NCBI GenBank assembly: GCA_032207245.1
Contig: CM063504.1
Location: 25,895,729 to 25,959,728 of the forward strand
DNA: 64,000 nucleotides
Reading direction: 5' to 3'
Source: Pardosa pseudoannulata
Taxonomy: Eukaryota; Arthropoda; Arachnida; Araneae; Lycosidae
Each line of letters starts with the position of its first letter. Position 1 is the first letter of the stretch. Positions 51,276 through 61,852 of the stretch are shown piece by piece. The notes beneath the pieces were generated by a model, which worked only from the letters and a program-made list of their open reading frames with translations, was not told the DNA's origin and searched no databases. Both the position numbers and the translations under genes were made by a program.

Positions 51276-53775
51276 CAAGGCTGTCCAACTGGCGGCCCGT
51301 GGGCCGCATACGACCTACCAACACATATTGTGCGTCCCGCCAACTTTTTATTCAGCATATTTCTTTTTTCGAAATTTTATGGTACCAAGAAGCCTCCGAG
51401 ACTACTATTCTTGGTCGAGTCGAGGTCCTCGAAGTTTTCTCTTGATCGCCCTTTCGCTACTTTCATTGTAATGGGAGAAAAAGGTACCGGGAATCCACAG
51501 GTAAAGGTCAAGCAGTCCTACCCTGTACTCTGGTGTTCAAACAAATTTCTACAAATAGTATTGCCTCGCTTTGGCAATACCAAGAGAGGGAAAAAGCAGG
51601 AGAGACAGGGAGGGAAGAGAGAAACATTTCAGATAAGCAAAATCTGCCCACAATTGGTTAAAAATAAAGACTGCCTTCACTGCCACTGTGGCATTTGTTG
51701 ATTTCAAAAAAGAAATTGAGAGCTTGCATTCATCAATTCTCAGATAAGCTTGCAGATTTTGGATATGAAGTAAACCTCTCCTGTACCGTAGCTATATTTT
51801 TGGGGGAAAGTGAGAAAACTAATTTTATTGTTGATTGTGAATATTTCATCTTCCAGCGATGAGTAAGAAACGGAAGATAGACAGTGCGAATCGAGTGTTC
51901 CAAGAAACCCAGTATTTCATCACGAATAGAAAGGACAAACTCTATTGCTTGATTTGTATGCAAGTTATGACTGTGTGCAAAGAATATAATGTCATTAAAC
52001 GAATCTTCACGAAGGGAGCCACAGTAAATATCAAGAAGAAGCAAGATCTCTGATAGCTTCAGAACTGAAATCAAAATTGCAAAAACAAACTGAGATGTTT
52101 ACTCAAGTAAAATCTGATCAGTACAATGCTTTGCATGCTTCGTAATTTTCAAATGAATTTGCTAAAGCTAAAAAACCTTCCACTGATGGTATTGTTGTTA
52201 AAATATCTGCTGTAGAAATGTCAAAAGTATTTGGTGATAGCAAAATGGCTAAGCATTTGATTCAGTTCTAGCTTCTCATCAAGACCGTCGAAGGAAGAGT
52301 TGCCGAAATGGGTGACCAACTACAACAGAAATTGTCCTGCGAGATTGAAAAATGCTACTATTTCCCCTTGTGTATCGACGAGAGTACAGACCAGTCGGAT
52401 GTTAGTCAACTCTTGATTTCCATTCTCACTACAAAGAAGACTTTGAGATCAAAGAGCAGCTCCTTAACATGTGTGCTCTTCCCTCCACAACAAAGGGTAG
52501 GGATATATTTAAAGCAGTGATGAAAGCGGTCAACAATGTCGGAGGTTTTGAAAAGTGTTCCGTCCCAGCTACAGATGGTGCAAAGGAAATGGTAGGACCA
52601 AAGATAGGACTGATTGCATGTTTGAGAGAAAATGGCATGAAATGCCCTACACTTCATTGCATCATTCACCAGCATGCTTTATACAGGAAATTGGTGAGGC
52701 AAACTGAAACCCTCAAGAAAGTTTTGAAAATCATCAACATGATCAGAGGTGGCAACAAGGCTCTTATGCATCAGAAGTTCCGTAACTTTTTGAAGGAAAT
52801 TGAAGCAGAATACGGAGACTTGGTTATGTGCAATCAAGTTAGGTGGCTTAGTGCCGGAAACTGCCTCAAGAGATTTTTCAAGTTGAGAAAAGAAATCACT
52901 CATTCCTTCACCATTTTCCTAAATCAGAAAACCTTGAACAAGAAGTTTTAAGCATGGATGTTTTCCGTCATATCTTATTTCTATCTGATATTACTGGTCA
53001 CCTCAACGTTTTGAACTTAAAACTACAAGGAAGAGGCCAACTGATGTCTGACCTAATGGCACACATCAATGGGTTTAGAAGCTAGCTGAAAATATTCCAT
53101 GAAACTTTGGGAAAAACTTCGACAACTGCAGTCGTTTCACGTCAGAGTGTGAGGAAGTGCTGGATTTTTCTTAATTTTACCCTGAGTTGCAGACTATTGT
53201 TGATGATTTCAACATGATTTTCAGATTTTGAGAACATTAAGAATGATGTGGCTCTGTTCAGTAACCCAGTCACAGCCAGCATTGATGAACAACCGGCCAA
53301 CCTACAATTAGAGCTCTGTGATCTCCAGGCTCACCAGTTCTTCCAAACACGAACCGAAAGGGGGCCCGAGTTCTTCAAGTTGCCTCCAACTGAACGGTTT
53401 CCAAATATGAGTGACTTGCGACTGAAAATAACTTCTATGTTTGGGAGCACATATATATGCGAAAGTGCTTTTTCGGCGATGAAGTTTACCAAGAATCGTC
53501 ACAAGAGCTCTCTCCCCGACAGTTCATTGTTAGACATCGATGTTCACATTCCTGCCCTTGTAAATAAGGCTGATCGGCCTCAGTTTTTCCATTAAAATGT
53601 AAGCAAATTGTTTTATAATTCTTCTGTTCCATTGTTTTATAATTAATAATTCAACTATTAATTGTTATTGTATAAGAGGTAAGAGGTTATTGTTCAACTT
53701 TTTCTAACTACAGCCAGCCAAGTGATCAGTAACTGGAATTCTGGCCCTTGGTCTCTTTGCAGTTGGACAGCCCTG
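51276..53775 (+). mobile_element. hAT transposon with perfect 8-bp target duplication
   Basis: The inverted termini are CAAGGCTGTCCAACTG (51276-51291) and the mirror of CAGGGCTGTCCAACTG (53760-53775). GGCTAAAT is duplicated on both sides (51268-51275, 53776-53783), the 8-bp hallmark of hAT insertion. The full element is 2500 bp and contains a broken transposase on the + strand. Confidence 0.92.
51859..53595 (+). pseudogene. hAT transposase pseudogene (GTF2IRD2/ZBED-like group)
   Basis: Segments in order on the + strand: 'MSKKRKIDSANRVFQET' then a decayed zinc finger 'YCLICMQVMTVCKEYNVIKR' (51859-52053); 'FPLCIDESTDQSDVSQLLIS' with the first catalytic Asp (52308-52520, before a frame change); 'VPATDGAKEMVGPKIGL' with the second Asp and 'LHCIIHQHALYRKL' (52469-52951); and the dimerisation end 'MFGSTYICESAFSAMKFTKN' (53248-53595). 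Stops and frameshifts at about 52053, 52145, 52470 and 52951 prevent one protein. Sharp ends and a perfect target duplication suggest a fairly recent insertion that decayed afterwards. Confidence 0.9.
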
Positions 53776-53783
53776 GGCTAAAT

Positions 53784-54307
53784 AATAAAAGTGATGTTAT
53801 TACGGCCCTCTACCGTTTAACTGTTTCTTGAGGAAAAGGGAAGGGGCTTTGCCTTCTTTGGAATAGATAAATTATTTAACCTCCTTATTTTCTTTGGAAT
53901 TTGAGAAAAATTTCTGATTTTAATCCAATAATTTCTAGAAGTAATTTGTAACGTACTTAAATACTTTATAATAATTTGATAGTTTTAAAATAATTTCATT
54001 AAATAGCAACTGTATTTTACAAATACAAGTATTTTATGAGTATAACCACCTAAATAGAACCTAACAATGCTTATTTTTACTTAATTTGTACCTATTTCAA
54101 AAATTCCGCTCTGTTTAGTTCAATAAAGAGTACAAAAGAGCGTTTAAATATATTAAAAACTCAAATTTAAATTTGTATTCAATTTAGAAAAATTTCAAAC
54201 CTTTTTTTTCAAAATATGCTTTGAATAAATTTAATACAAGACGAAACACAAATTGTAAACATCACTTGGCGACAATTTGGAGATCACTGGAACAAAAATA
54301 TAGCCAA
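53784..54307. other. stretch before the THAP exon
   Basis: AT-rich, with no supported gene. Reading frames around 54221-54593 overlap the promoter and first exon of the THAP ORF on the other frames. Confidence 0.35.
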
Positions 54308-54319
54308 AAACATGGCGGC
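54308..54319 (+). promoter_or_regulatory. YY1-like site
   Basis: AAACATGGCGGC matches the YY1 core AAnATGGCGGC, in a locally GC-rich block about 150 bp before the THAP ATG. YY1 sites of this kind often sit at transcription starts of animal genes. Confidence 0.45.
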
Positions 54320-54467
54320 CTGTCCCCGGAACTGCGACTCCATCAATATATGCGCATGATGTCAGGTACAGCAAAAACTGCAGCTCAACTTCCTCGTTGG
54401 CAAAACATTTGAATTTCCTACAGATTGTGCTTGTTATTGGGGTTTTAATTTTGGCAATTATCTGAAA

Positions 54468-54644
54468 ATGGTCACAAGCTGTTGTGCGTATGGCTGTACT
54501 AAGCGTTTCAAGAATGGCGAATATATTGGATTTTATTTCTTTCCTAAAGATGTTACATTGCAAATGCTTTGGATAAAAGCTTTGAAAAGGCAAGACTGGA
54601 CTTCAAGTTCTTCGAGAATTGCACAAACATTTTCAGAATGGTAA
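54468..54644 (+). CDS. THAP-domain ORF or first exon, truncated
   Basis: From the ATG at 54468 it reads 'MVTSCCAYGCTKRFKNGEYI' then 'FYFFPKDVTLQMLWIKALKR', 'DWTSSSSRIAQTFSEW' and a stop at 54642. MV..CCAYGC, F..FPKD and W..A.KR are diagnostic for the THAP zinc-binding DNA domain. The family's second ligand pair (C..H in 'SRICS.HF') is absent here: 'SRIAQTF' has Ala and Thr instead. A CAGAATG/GTAATA junction near 54641 could be a splice donor. Either a host THAP gene whose other exons I did not find, or the start of a THAP-containing transposase such as a P element. No second exon was identified. Confidence 0.6.
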   Translation: MVTSCCAYGCTKRFKNGEYIGFYFFPKDVTLQMLWIKALKRQDWTSSSSRIAQTFSEW

Positions 54645-56167
54645 TAAAAAGGTTAACCTTACTGTAATGTAATAGATTATATAAAGTTATTATGCTCTAA
54701 GAATTTTTTTTATTATTACTAAGTTTTTTTTTTCATATTTCTAACGTATTTTCTACACTTTTGTGAGAAGCACTGTACCTATAAATATAATTGTTTTTTA
54801 TTCTTAAAATGATCAGGTTTTGCACATTCGATTACATTCTTATTTATGTAATAGTTTATTGTGCCTGTCAACATAATCAAAGTAGTTATACTTTGATTAT
54901 GATACTTAATAATACTGTGTAAAGTGTTTAATTTAAAGAAATATATATATATACTTTTGCAGGCGCTAAAAAAGAAAAAAATTATTTTGAATTATTTGGC
55001 CAGTTTCTGATGTTTCCTACCCCTTCCCTTAAAGAAAATTTAGTTTTGTTATATACGTGATGCATATCGAAGCTCATAAGATTCAACGAAAACAAGCAAT
55101 GTTTTGCTGCGAAAAGTTGAGTTGCAGTCAGCACTCATATTTGTTTACAAATATACACTTTCTCTATAAGCAGTACTAAATATATTTCTTTAAAATGACT
55201 GTAGTTATTGTCAATAGATGGCGACACCAGTTATTTTTACATTTTAAAACAATATCGTTTTAACGAAACGTAATTTCGGAATTTAATTGGTTAATATAGA
55301 TTTCATCATGAAATTTAGCCATTAATGTTAAAAAAAAAGTTTTTAAAAAGTTATTTTTAACTGACCTATAATATTTTCAAAATTTTTGATACTATATGGC
55401 ACTGTAAGTACAGTTTTCTAAATATGTATTTAATTTATCTCTTAATGGAACTTTAGTGAAAAATTTCTAAAGCAAGAAAAATATTAAGGGAATGTTTGTT
55501 GTTTTTAATTTCACTGTACTTAAAACTGTCTGTGAACAAGAAAATTTAATTTTTTTAAATGTAATTAAAGTAAAAAAATGAGAGGGGGGAAAAAGGAAAA
55601 TGAAATAAATACATTTTATTGACCATATTTTAGATGTTTACAATTTAAAAAACACAAACCCTTTTTATTCGATTTATATTTTATAATTTTCTTCCATTAT
55701 CAATGCGTGCTTTTAGAAATTTTCCTTGTTTTGAGAATGTATATGTAGAATCTCTTCAGCTACTTTGTTTTAAAAGAATCTAATTTTCTCCTAAAATCAG
55801 ATTTTGCTTGACTAAACTCCAAAACAAAGAATCCAAGCAGACATCAGATACAGCCTAAAAAACACTGCTTTTTTACTTTCAAGATATCGATTTCTTAGTT
55901 ATAAATTCATTCTGACTATCCTTTCCGTGCTTAGCACAATGAATCATAGCATTCTCTGGTTACTTAGCCACACCCTTAGTAAACTAACCCCACCCAATAA
56001 GTGGAATAGTAAAATCTGAATGAAATAATTTGGACGAAAGTCAGTTATTAAAGGTTTAAACGAAGATAAGTTTAAAGTGGCATAAGAATATTTCATTTCC
56101 TTGTTCGAAATAAAGGAATGATTACAATCACGGACACTTTCGGTGTTCAGATTTTAGCCATTTTGAC
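54645..56167. other. stretch without recognised content
   Basis: AT-rich sequence after the THAP ORF. I searched it for a second THAP-gene exon and found no convincing splice-bounded candidate. Confidence 0.35.
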
Positions 56168-56460
56168 CATGTCTGAATCCATTTTGACTAATCAAAGCGT
56201 TACATATGCTTCTATACCCAAGGAAACTTTAAATATCCATTTTGATCATCCCTGTGTTTGACGAGACTCGACGTGACGTCTGTACGTACCTAGGCATCTC
56301 ACATCACTCAAAAATGATTAGCAGTAGAGAGTTGAAATTTTATACTTAGGACTGTTGTAACATCTAGTTGTGCACCCCCTTTATAATTACAGTCTGCACT
56401 GAAAATACCGAAAAATTTTTACATACCGAATATTAACACTGCCGGGCATAATTAAAAAAG
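56168..56460 (+). repeat. dispersed repeat, copy 2
   Basis: It aligns in the same orientation with 25222-25510, sharing 'AACTTTAAATATCCATTTTG', 'GTTGAAATTTTATACTTAG' and 'GACTGTTGTAACATCTAG'. The two copies differ considerably in the middle. Confidence 0.6.
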
Positions 56461-56598
56461 TTTAGTTGTGGACTGCTAACATTTTATATCTAGGCCTTTA
56501 CGTGGATGATCGTTGTCATAGCAACTCTGAAGAACCCTCTGGTGCTTCGTAATTTAACTAGTTAGTTGTCTGTGGAACCTTAAGGGGACCTCGCAGAA

Positions 56599-56785
56599 TG
56601 ATGGCCGAATGGGGAAAGCGTTGCTCTTCGGTTCTGGAGTTGGTGGCTTCCAATTCCATTGGTGGTAGGGTTGTTCGTAACCGTTCGGAATTGGCTTTAA
56701 GCAGTAGGTCTCAGACTAATTAGCTCTTCTGTAGCAAAACAGTAGATCGTAGCTCTCCAAACCTACCAAAAAACTAAATAAAAGG
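56599..56785 (+). mobile_element. SINE family B copy
   Basis: It begins 'GATGGCCGAATGGGGAAAG' with a 'GGCTTCCAATTCCATTGG' B-box region. It continues with 'TTCGGAATTGGCTTTAAGCA' and ends near 'CTCTCCAAACCTACCAAAAA'. This is the sense orientation of the copies at 38123 and 59402. Confidence 0.78.
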
Positions 56786-57509
56786 GGATTTATCGTACAC
56801 TCGCTTTGGCGGATTCTGATTATTTTGAATAATGAAATAAATGTAACGTTGAAACGTTTAGTAGTAATTTCTAGGAATAGAAATTGCAACCTTTGCAGAA
56901 CTCGTAACTGCACATTACATTTGGTCATTTTAAAATCCTCGGAGTATTACATTTGAACTCAAGTAATTGATAAAACCCAACTAAATTGGAAAAAAGGCAA
57001 CTTAACTGTAAGCCCAAAATCTCTAGGATTAAACAGTTCTTAGATGAAGGTTTAAAAACTGCAGATTGAATTTTTGTGGAAGACAAAATAGATGCCGTTT
57101 CGAAAATAAGATCGAAACTTTAGAATTTGCTAGAGAACTAAGCTGTATAAAAAGATGAAAAATTACATCCTGTAAGAATCTTCTTTTTCAGTTAAATACA
57201 AAGCTTCTTAAGATACTCAGGTAAGCATCGAACGATTTCTTATAAATTATAAGGATCAAAATGTTGTTGAAAATAACTGTTTAAAACGAAACCGGTAGTA
57301 AATCTAATACTGGTATACGAATATCGAGTATTCCATTATTCACTTTTTGGGGGGTAAATATGAAGACTGGAATTTTTGTTATGATCATTGTTCTTGGATT
57401 ATTAATACCAACAAATTTTTGTCTCAAAACCAAAAGTTTTATTATGTACAGCCTGCTTTGATTGGCTAAGCGAAATACGTACAAAGAACAGAAAATTCTT
57501 ATGAATTTA

Positions 57510-57780
57510 TAATGAAGGCTTTAAAAGATAGGTTTAACAATAAACGTCTCATTGTGTATAATTATGTAAATTATTTGTTGTCACTAGAAAAAATCAAAAA
57601 AGAATCTGCCAGTTATTTATAGTTATTGCTGGATCTAGTATTGAAACATATAAAATATCAAAACAACTGGATTTGATTCTTAATCTAGCGAAGACATTGT
57701 TAATTAGTATTATTTCTCAAAAACTTGATTCTGAAGCAAGAAAAAATTATGAAATGACACCTTAAACACAACTTAGCTTC
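57510..57780 (+). pseudogene. BEL/Pao gag remnant
   Basis: The frame reads 'ALKDRFNNKRLIVYNYVNYL' and 'LISIISQKLDSEARKNYEM', matching the conserved gag region of BEL/Pao retrotransposons (LK.RF....I......L, then L...KLD...R..WE). There are stops within and no protease follows. It lies upstream of RNase H and integrase pieces of the same type. Confidence 0.65.
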
Positions 57781-57849
57781 TTAGCTGCAAAATATTTATG
57801 TAAAAATTTTGGAAATAAACTAACACTGCATTTTATATCCAAAATCGAT

Positions 57850-58250
57850 TGGTATAAGTCATTGCCACATTCTATATCACAAGAGTGGAATAACTTCGTA
57901 ACCACGCGCTTAGAATTAGAAGGTCTTAAAATTCCCAGATATATCTGTAGAGAATGTCGCGTAGTGATTAATGGGTTTTGTGATGTCTCCTCAGTGGCTT
58001 ATAGTGCGACAATCGATGTCCAATCTATTACAGTTGAAGTAACTTCTGCTATTTCACTTCTGTAGAGCAAGTTCAGAGTTGCACCTCTTAAGCAGCGACT
58101 ATCGATGCCTGGTTTAGAACTCAGTGCATATCTTTCGTTAACAAAGTTGATGTATGAAGCTCTACCAACCTCAAATGCTCAAATCGAAAGCGTGTCTTTC
58201 TGGATTGATTCTGTAATTTGCTTTGCATGAATTAAAAGAAACACCACATT
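57850..58250 (+). pseudogene. BEL/Pao reverse transcriptase/RNase H remnant
   Basis: Broken frames contain 'LELEGLKIPRYICRE', 'VINGFCDVSSVAYSATIDVQ', 'KFRVAPLKQRLSMPGLELSA' and 'VSFWIDSVICFAWIKRN'. These are the RT-RNase H junction motifs of Pao elements (GFCDAS..AYGA; SRVAPLK...PRLEL; W.DS...L.WI). A frame break occurs near 58062. Most of the RT domain is deleted between this and the gag piece. Confidence 0.82.
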
Positions 58251-58268
58251 TGCTGAAACCTTTTGAAG

Positions 58269-58305
58269 GTTTGGTTTGGTTTGGAGCGCTACTGTCTACT
58301 TTTCA
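58269..58305 (-). mobile_element. SINE family B, tail fragment
   Basis: 'GGTTTGGTTTGGAGCGCTAC' is the 3' end of family B read in reverse. Only about 35 bp remain. Confidence 0.6.
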
Positions 58306-58500
58306 TAGATAATAAAGTGTTACATCTTTATTGCACATTCCAAGAGCATCTGCCGCAGTTTTTAGAACACTACTTCCGTCTTCCCTAATCCTTTTTAATC
58401 TTTTGTACCAGAGTTTTAGTTCAGACTTAAGGCTTTCTTTACAGGTATTCAAATCCTGAGCATACAATTCTCCTGGTGCTTCAAAAGCCTTTATGTTTGA
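58306..58500 (-). pseudogene. hAT transposase fragment
   Basis: On the minus strand an open stretch reads 'ESLKSELKLWYKRLKRIRED' then 'LKTAADALGMCNKDV'. This fits the region just before the hAT dimerisation motif (L..E...W...., then A..AL..C.....P.I). The ER.FS motif is missing. It sits within the BEL/Pao fossil, so a nested insertion is likely. Confidence 0.5.
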
Positions 58501-59239
58501 GGGTTGACAAATGAAAGGATCGATCTGACAAATGAAAGGGGGGGGGGGGGGTTAACTCCTCCCTTGCGTAACCTCCACTGAAGATTTTATTGAATAAATT
58601 TTCAGTATGTAAATGGCACCTCTGTTGCTTTACAGAATATAGATAGATTTATTAGTTCATTTGTTTACTATACATGCTCTTTGTTTTTTTGGAAGCTTGG
58701 GCATTTAAGGGTTAAAATTTTTTCAACTTTTTCTAGATATAAATGGTGCATCCGTGATGGTGGTCGCTTGCAAAATTTTGGCTTAAATTAAGGTAGTAAA
58801 CATCCCATTATACTTCCAAACAAATAGAAATTAAGTGAAATAACAGTCGAATATTTTTAAAAAAGATATCTGCACGCTGGACCCAGTCTCTTTTACATTA
58901 AGTAAAATAACAATTTTAGTTTCTGAATGGTAGATATCTTATTCTAAAGGTAATACACATGTTAAATGCTTTAAATGGAAACAAGTAACTTGCAACCGAG
59001 TAGTTACCATTAGAACGAGTCAATCTTAATCCTCCCTTTTTCAACTTCGCCATTGATTTTTGGGCCCGTTTGATATAATGGCAAGTTAGATTTGATCAGC
59101 GGAAGGAAACTTTTAGTATCTCTGCCTAGTTGTCTAGCTACTAAAGTTTTACCTTTGAAAGTAGTATATTTACTTAATTTCGGATGATTTTACAGCTTCT
59201 CTCAAACGGTTCTCTGCTAAAAGATGTAAAAGTTGTATA

Positions 59240-59860
59240 GATTATGTGTGATGGCATTACCTTTGTAGATGCAAAATCCGAGCTCAAACGCTTACATAAT
59301 TTAGTGTGCAACCACGACAGCATTTTAGATTCTGAATATGTACAATGGATATTCATCACACCACGCTCCCATAATTTGGTAAATTATGGGAAGTTGGTGT
59401 GGTTTGGTTTGGTTTGGAGCGCTACGGTCTACTTTTTGCAACACGAGGGCTAATGAGACCGGGACCTACTGCTTAAAGCCGATTCCGAACGGCTACAAAC
59501 ATCCATGCCAGTGTGGGATTCGAACCCACGAACTCCGGTTCCGAAGGCCAGCACCCTAACCATTCGGCCATCGTTCGGCGGGAAGTTGGTGTGAGACCGT
59601 TGAAGTGCCACCTTTAAAGAATCGCTGGAGACTCTCGTGTCACATTAGAAGAGTTTATAACAATCCTTAATCAAATAGAAAGGATTTAAAACTCTGCAAC
59701 ATTATTTCCATCATCGTCCAATAATCGAGGTCGAGTTTTCACACCGGCTAATTTTTTGATTGGTCGAACATTTGACTGTCTTTTAGAACCCAGTCTTTTG
59801 AACTTAAATGAAAATCATTTGTGTAATTGGCAAAAAATTACAACTGACCCAAAAATTCAG
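59240..59860 (+). pseudogene. BEL/Pao integrase remnant interrupted by a SINE
   Basis: Before the SINE the frame reads 'GITFVDAKSELKRLHNLVCN' and 'YVQWIFITPRSHNLVNYGKL'. After it, broken frames give 'DSRVTLEEFITILNQIERI' and 'RVFTPANFLIGRTFDCLLEP'. These match the catalytic core and downstream part of Pao integrase (FVGA..EL..L; W.F.PP..PH.GG.WE; LT.EE..T.L..IE..LNSRPL; LTP..FLIG). The WE catalytic region is degraded. Confidence 0.82.
59402..59579 (-). mobile_element. SINE family B, intact copy with 14-bp target duplication
   Basis: A 178-bp element on the minus strand: the head 'GATGGCCGAATGGTTAGGG' with a 'GGGTTCGAATCCCAC' B box, ending 'CCAAACCAAACC'. It is flanked by a perfect GGGAAGTTGGTGTG duplication (59388-59401 and 59580-59593). 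The head resembles a tRNA closely enough to be miscalled. Confidence 0.93.
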
Positions 59861-60644
59861 AAAAAGAGGAAGTTTATTATCATAATCATCTGTAAGAAAA
59901 AATTAGACAATCATTAAGGAGAATGATGATCTCGGTAGTATGGACGTCCTACGCATTCTATTATTATCCTACAGCTGACATTATTCGCATAAAGATCTTT
60001 CTCAGAGGAGTTTAGAGTAAGAGGATTGTTACCAAATGATCTAAGATTCAAAACTCCCATTATCGGAATTTCCACGGTACCAAACTCCTTCTCTCCTGAA
60101 ATTTTGGAGTTTATTGTATTGTTTTAAGACTTTTAAATACATTTTTAATTTTAAATATTTTAAAAACTGCAGTCTTAACTAAATTTACAACAAACAATTT
60201 TTTTTGTCATTTTAAATTCTATCTACTATTTTTTTAATTTCAATATTTTTGCTCCAAATTATTTTATACGCTTATTATTTTTACATTGTTATCATTGAAT
60301 TTTATATAATTTTTTACCAAATTTTATGTTTTTTAGTTGAAAAACTGTGAAACATATAATCGGCTCAAACAAATTTGAGTACCACTTTTCTTTCCTAAAC
60401 TAAATTATCGATACGACCCCTGAAAGACATGGAATGTTTTCTAGCAAATGAAATAAAAGCAAAGGGAATTAATTTTAAGAATCCTTTTTGATATTTTGAA
60501 AACACTTCTGATATTATGAATTAATAATAAAGTCCATAATTATCCATCTACACGATGAATTAGGGGAGTGTCATATAGCAAATACTTATGAAAACATGCA
60601 TGACGTATATTACTGTTCAAAATGCCAGATAACCCTCTACTTAA

Positions 60645-61848
60645 CACTAGAATTACGGTAGGGGTCATTTTGACACCTAGCGAACTTTTATCTCTGACAG
60701 CTCTTCTATTTTTTTTTGCAAATATCTTAATCCTTTCTTGACTTTTCCTAAATCATTGTGATTTACGAAATAGTAAAGATTTCAAGAAAATCGTATTTTT
60801 ATTTTAGCCTTAACTAGTGATTATACCTAGAAATACGGCAGGTGTCATTTTGACCCCTTTGAGGGAAAAGAAATGTGAACACATTCCATTGTATTATCTA
60901 AACACTGTTACTTCTGTAAACTACTTTTATTTGAACCTGCTAAACAAAATACAAAGTAAAATAATATGGTGGGTCTGCGTAGTCATATATGCCAGTCACG
61001 TGATTTGAAATATGTGCAATACTTTTCTTTGTTAAAAGAAAACAGAGAAAAGGGACGAGCTGAAAATTGAGCTGAACGTTTGTAGTATTTTCGTAGATAT
61101 TTTGTTTAATATTCATAACAAGTTTTAGTGGAAAATTTTATTCTATTTACATGAATTTATTATAGTGACGCACTAATGGCTCGTAGAAAAGGACTAACGC
61201 ATGAAGAAATCGTGAAACTGATGCAAGAACTATCTGATGCTGATTCCGGTTCTGAAATCGAAAATAATTCTACAGATAAAGATGAAGTTGAAATATCTTG
61301 TGATTCTGAACTTATTATAGAGAGTAATCAGGAAATATCATCCTCTAGCTCAAGTGAAATTACAAATGGATTTGTTTCTACGAGGTCAAATTCTGCGGTA
61401 ACTAAGAATGCCAAAGCGGGAACTAGTAGAAGCTCAAAAGGGAATATGAAATTCAACGTAATTCAGACTAACACTTGTAAAGAAATTGCTAGTGATCGAC
61501 AGTATGGAAAGTAGAAAATACTTAATACTTCTGGTCGCCGACCCTTACAAAATATCTTGTGAGAAAATGCAGGACCGACGTCCTATGCTAAACGTCACAT
61601 TTGTTCTGGTAAAGCTAAATTACATTTTCCGATGGAAATATTTAAATGATTGTTCGTTATTTGACTACATACCTGAAAAGTCTCTATATTCTTTAAAATA
61701 AACTGTAATTGTCATAATTTGCGTTTTTTAAAATTTATTTTTCACAAATATATTATATTATATAGAGAAATATGCAGATATTTTATCAGGGGGTCAAAAT
61801 GACACCCGCCGTAATTCTAGGTATACAAAAACTACCGTAATTCTAGTG
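60645..61848 (+). mobile_element. piggyBac element, internally deleted
   Basis: Exactly bounded by TTAA (60641-60644 and 61849-61852), with inverted termini CACTAGAATTACGGTA. A 'GTCATTTTGAC' motif preceded by CTAGAAnTACGG recurs about 180 bp inside the left end and again, inverted, near the right end, so the subterminal regions are repeated. The inside keeps only the first and last parts of a transposase. Confidence 0.88.
61176..61514 (+). pseudogene. piggyBac transposase N-terminal remnant
   Basis: The ATG at 61176 gives 'MARRKGLTHEEIVKLMQEL', then a long acidic, Ser-rich stretch ('SSSSSEIT') and a stop at 61512. That layout (RR.LT.EEI, then acidic low-complexity sequence) is typical of piggyBac transposase N-termini. 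The DDD catalytic core of several hundred residues is missing. Directly downstream at 61515-61700 a frame with 'RHICSGKAKLHF'-like sequence suggests a decayed C-terminal Cys domain. Confidence 0.7.
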
Positions 61849-61852
61849 TTAA

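Noticed and set aside
51330..51701. 123-codon ORF at the 5' end of the hAT element
   Set aside because: It lies inside the transposon before the zinc-finger region, has no family motif, and is probably untranslated leader.
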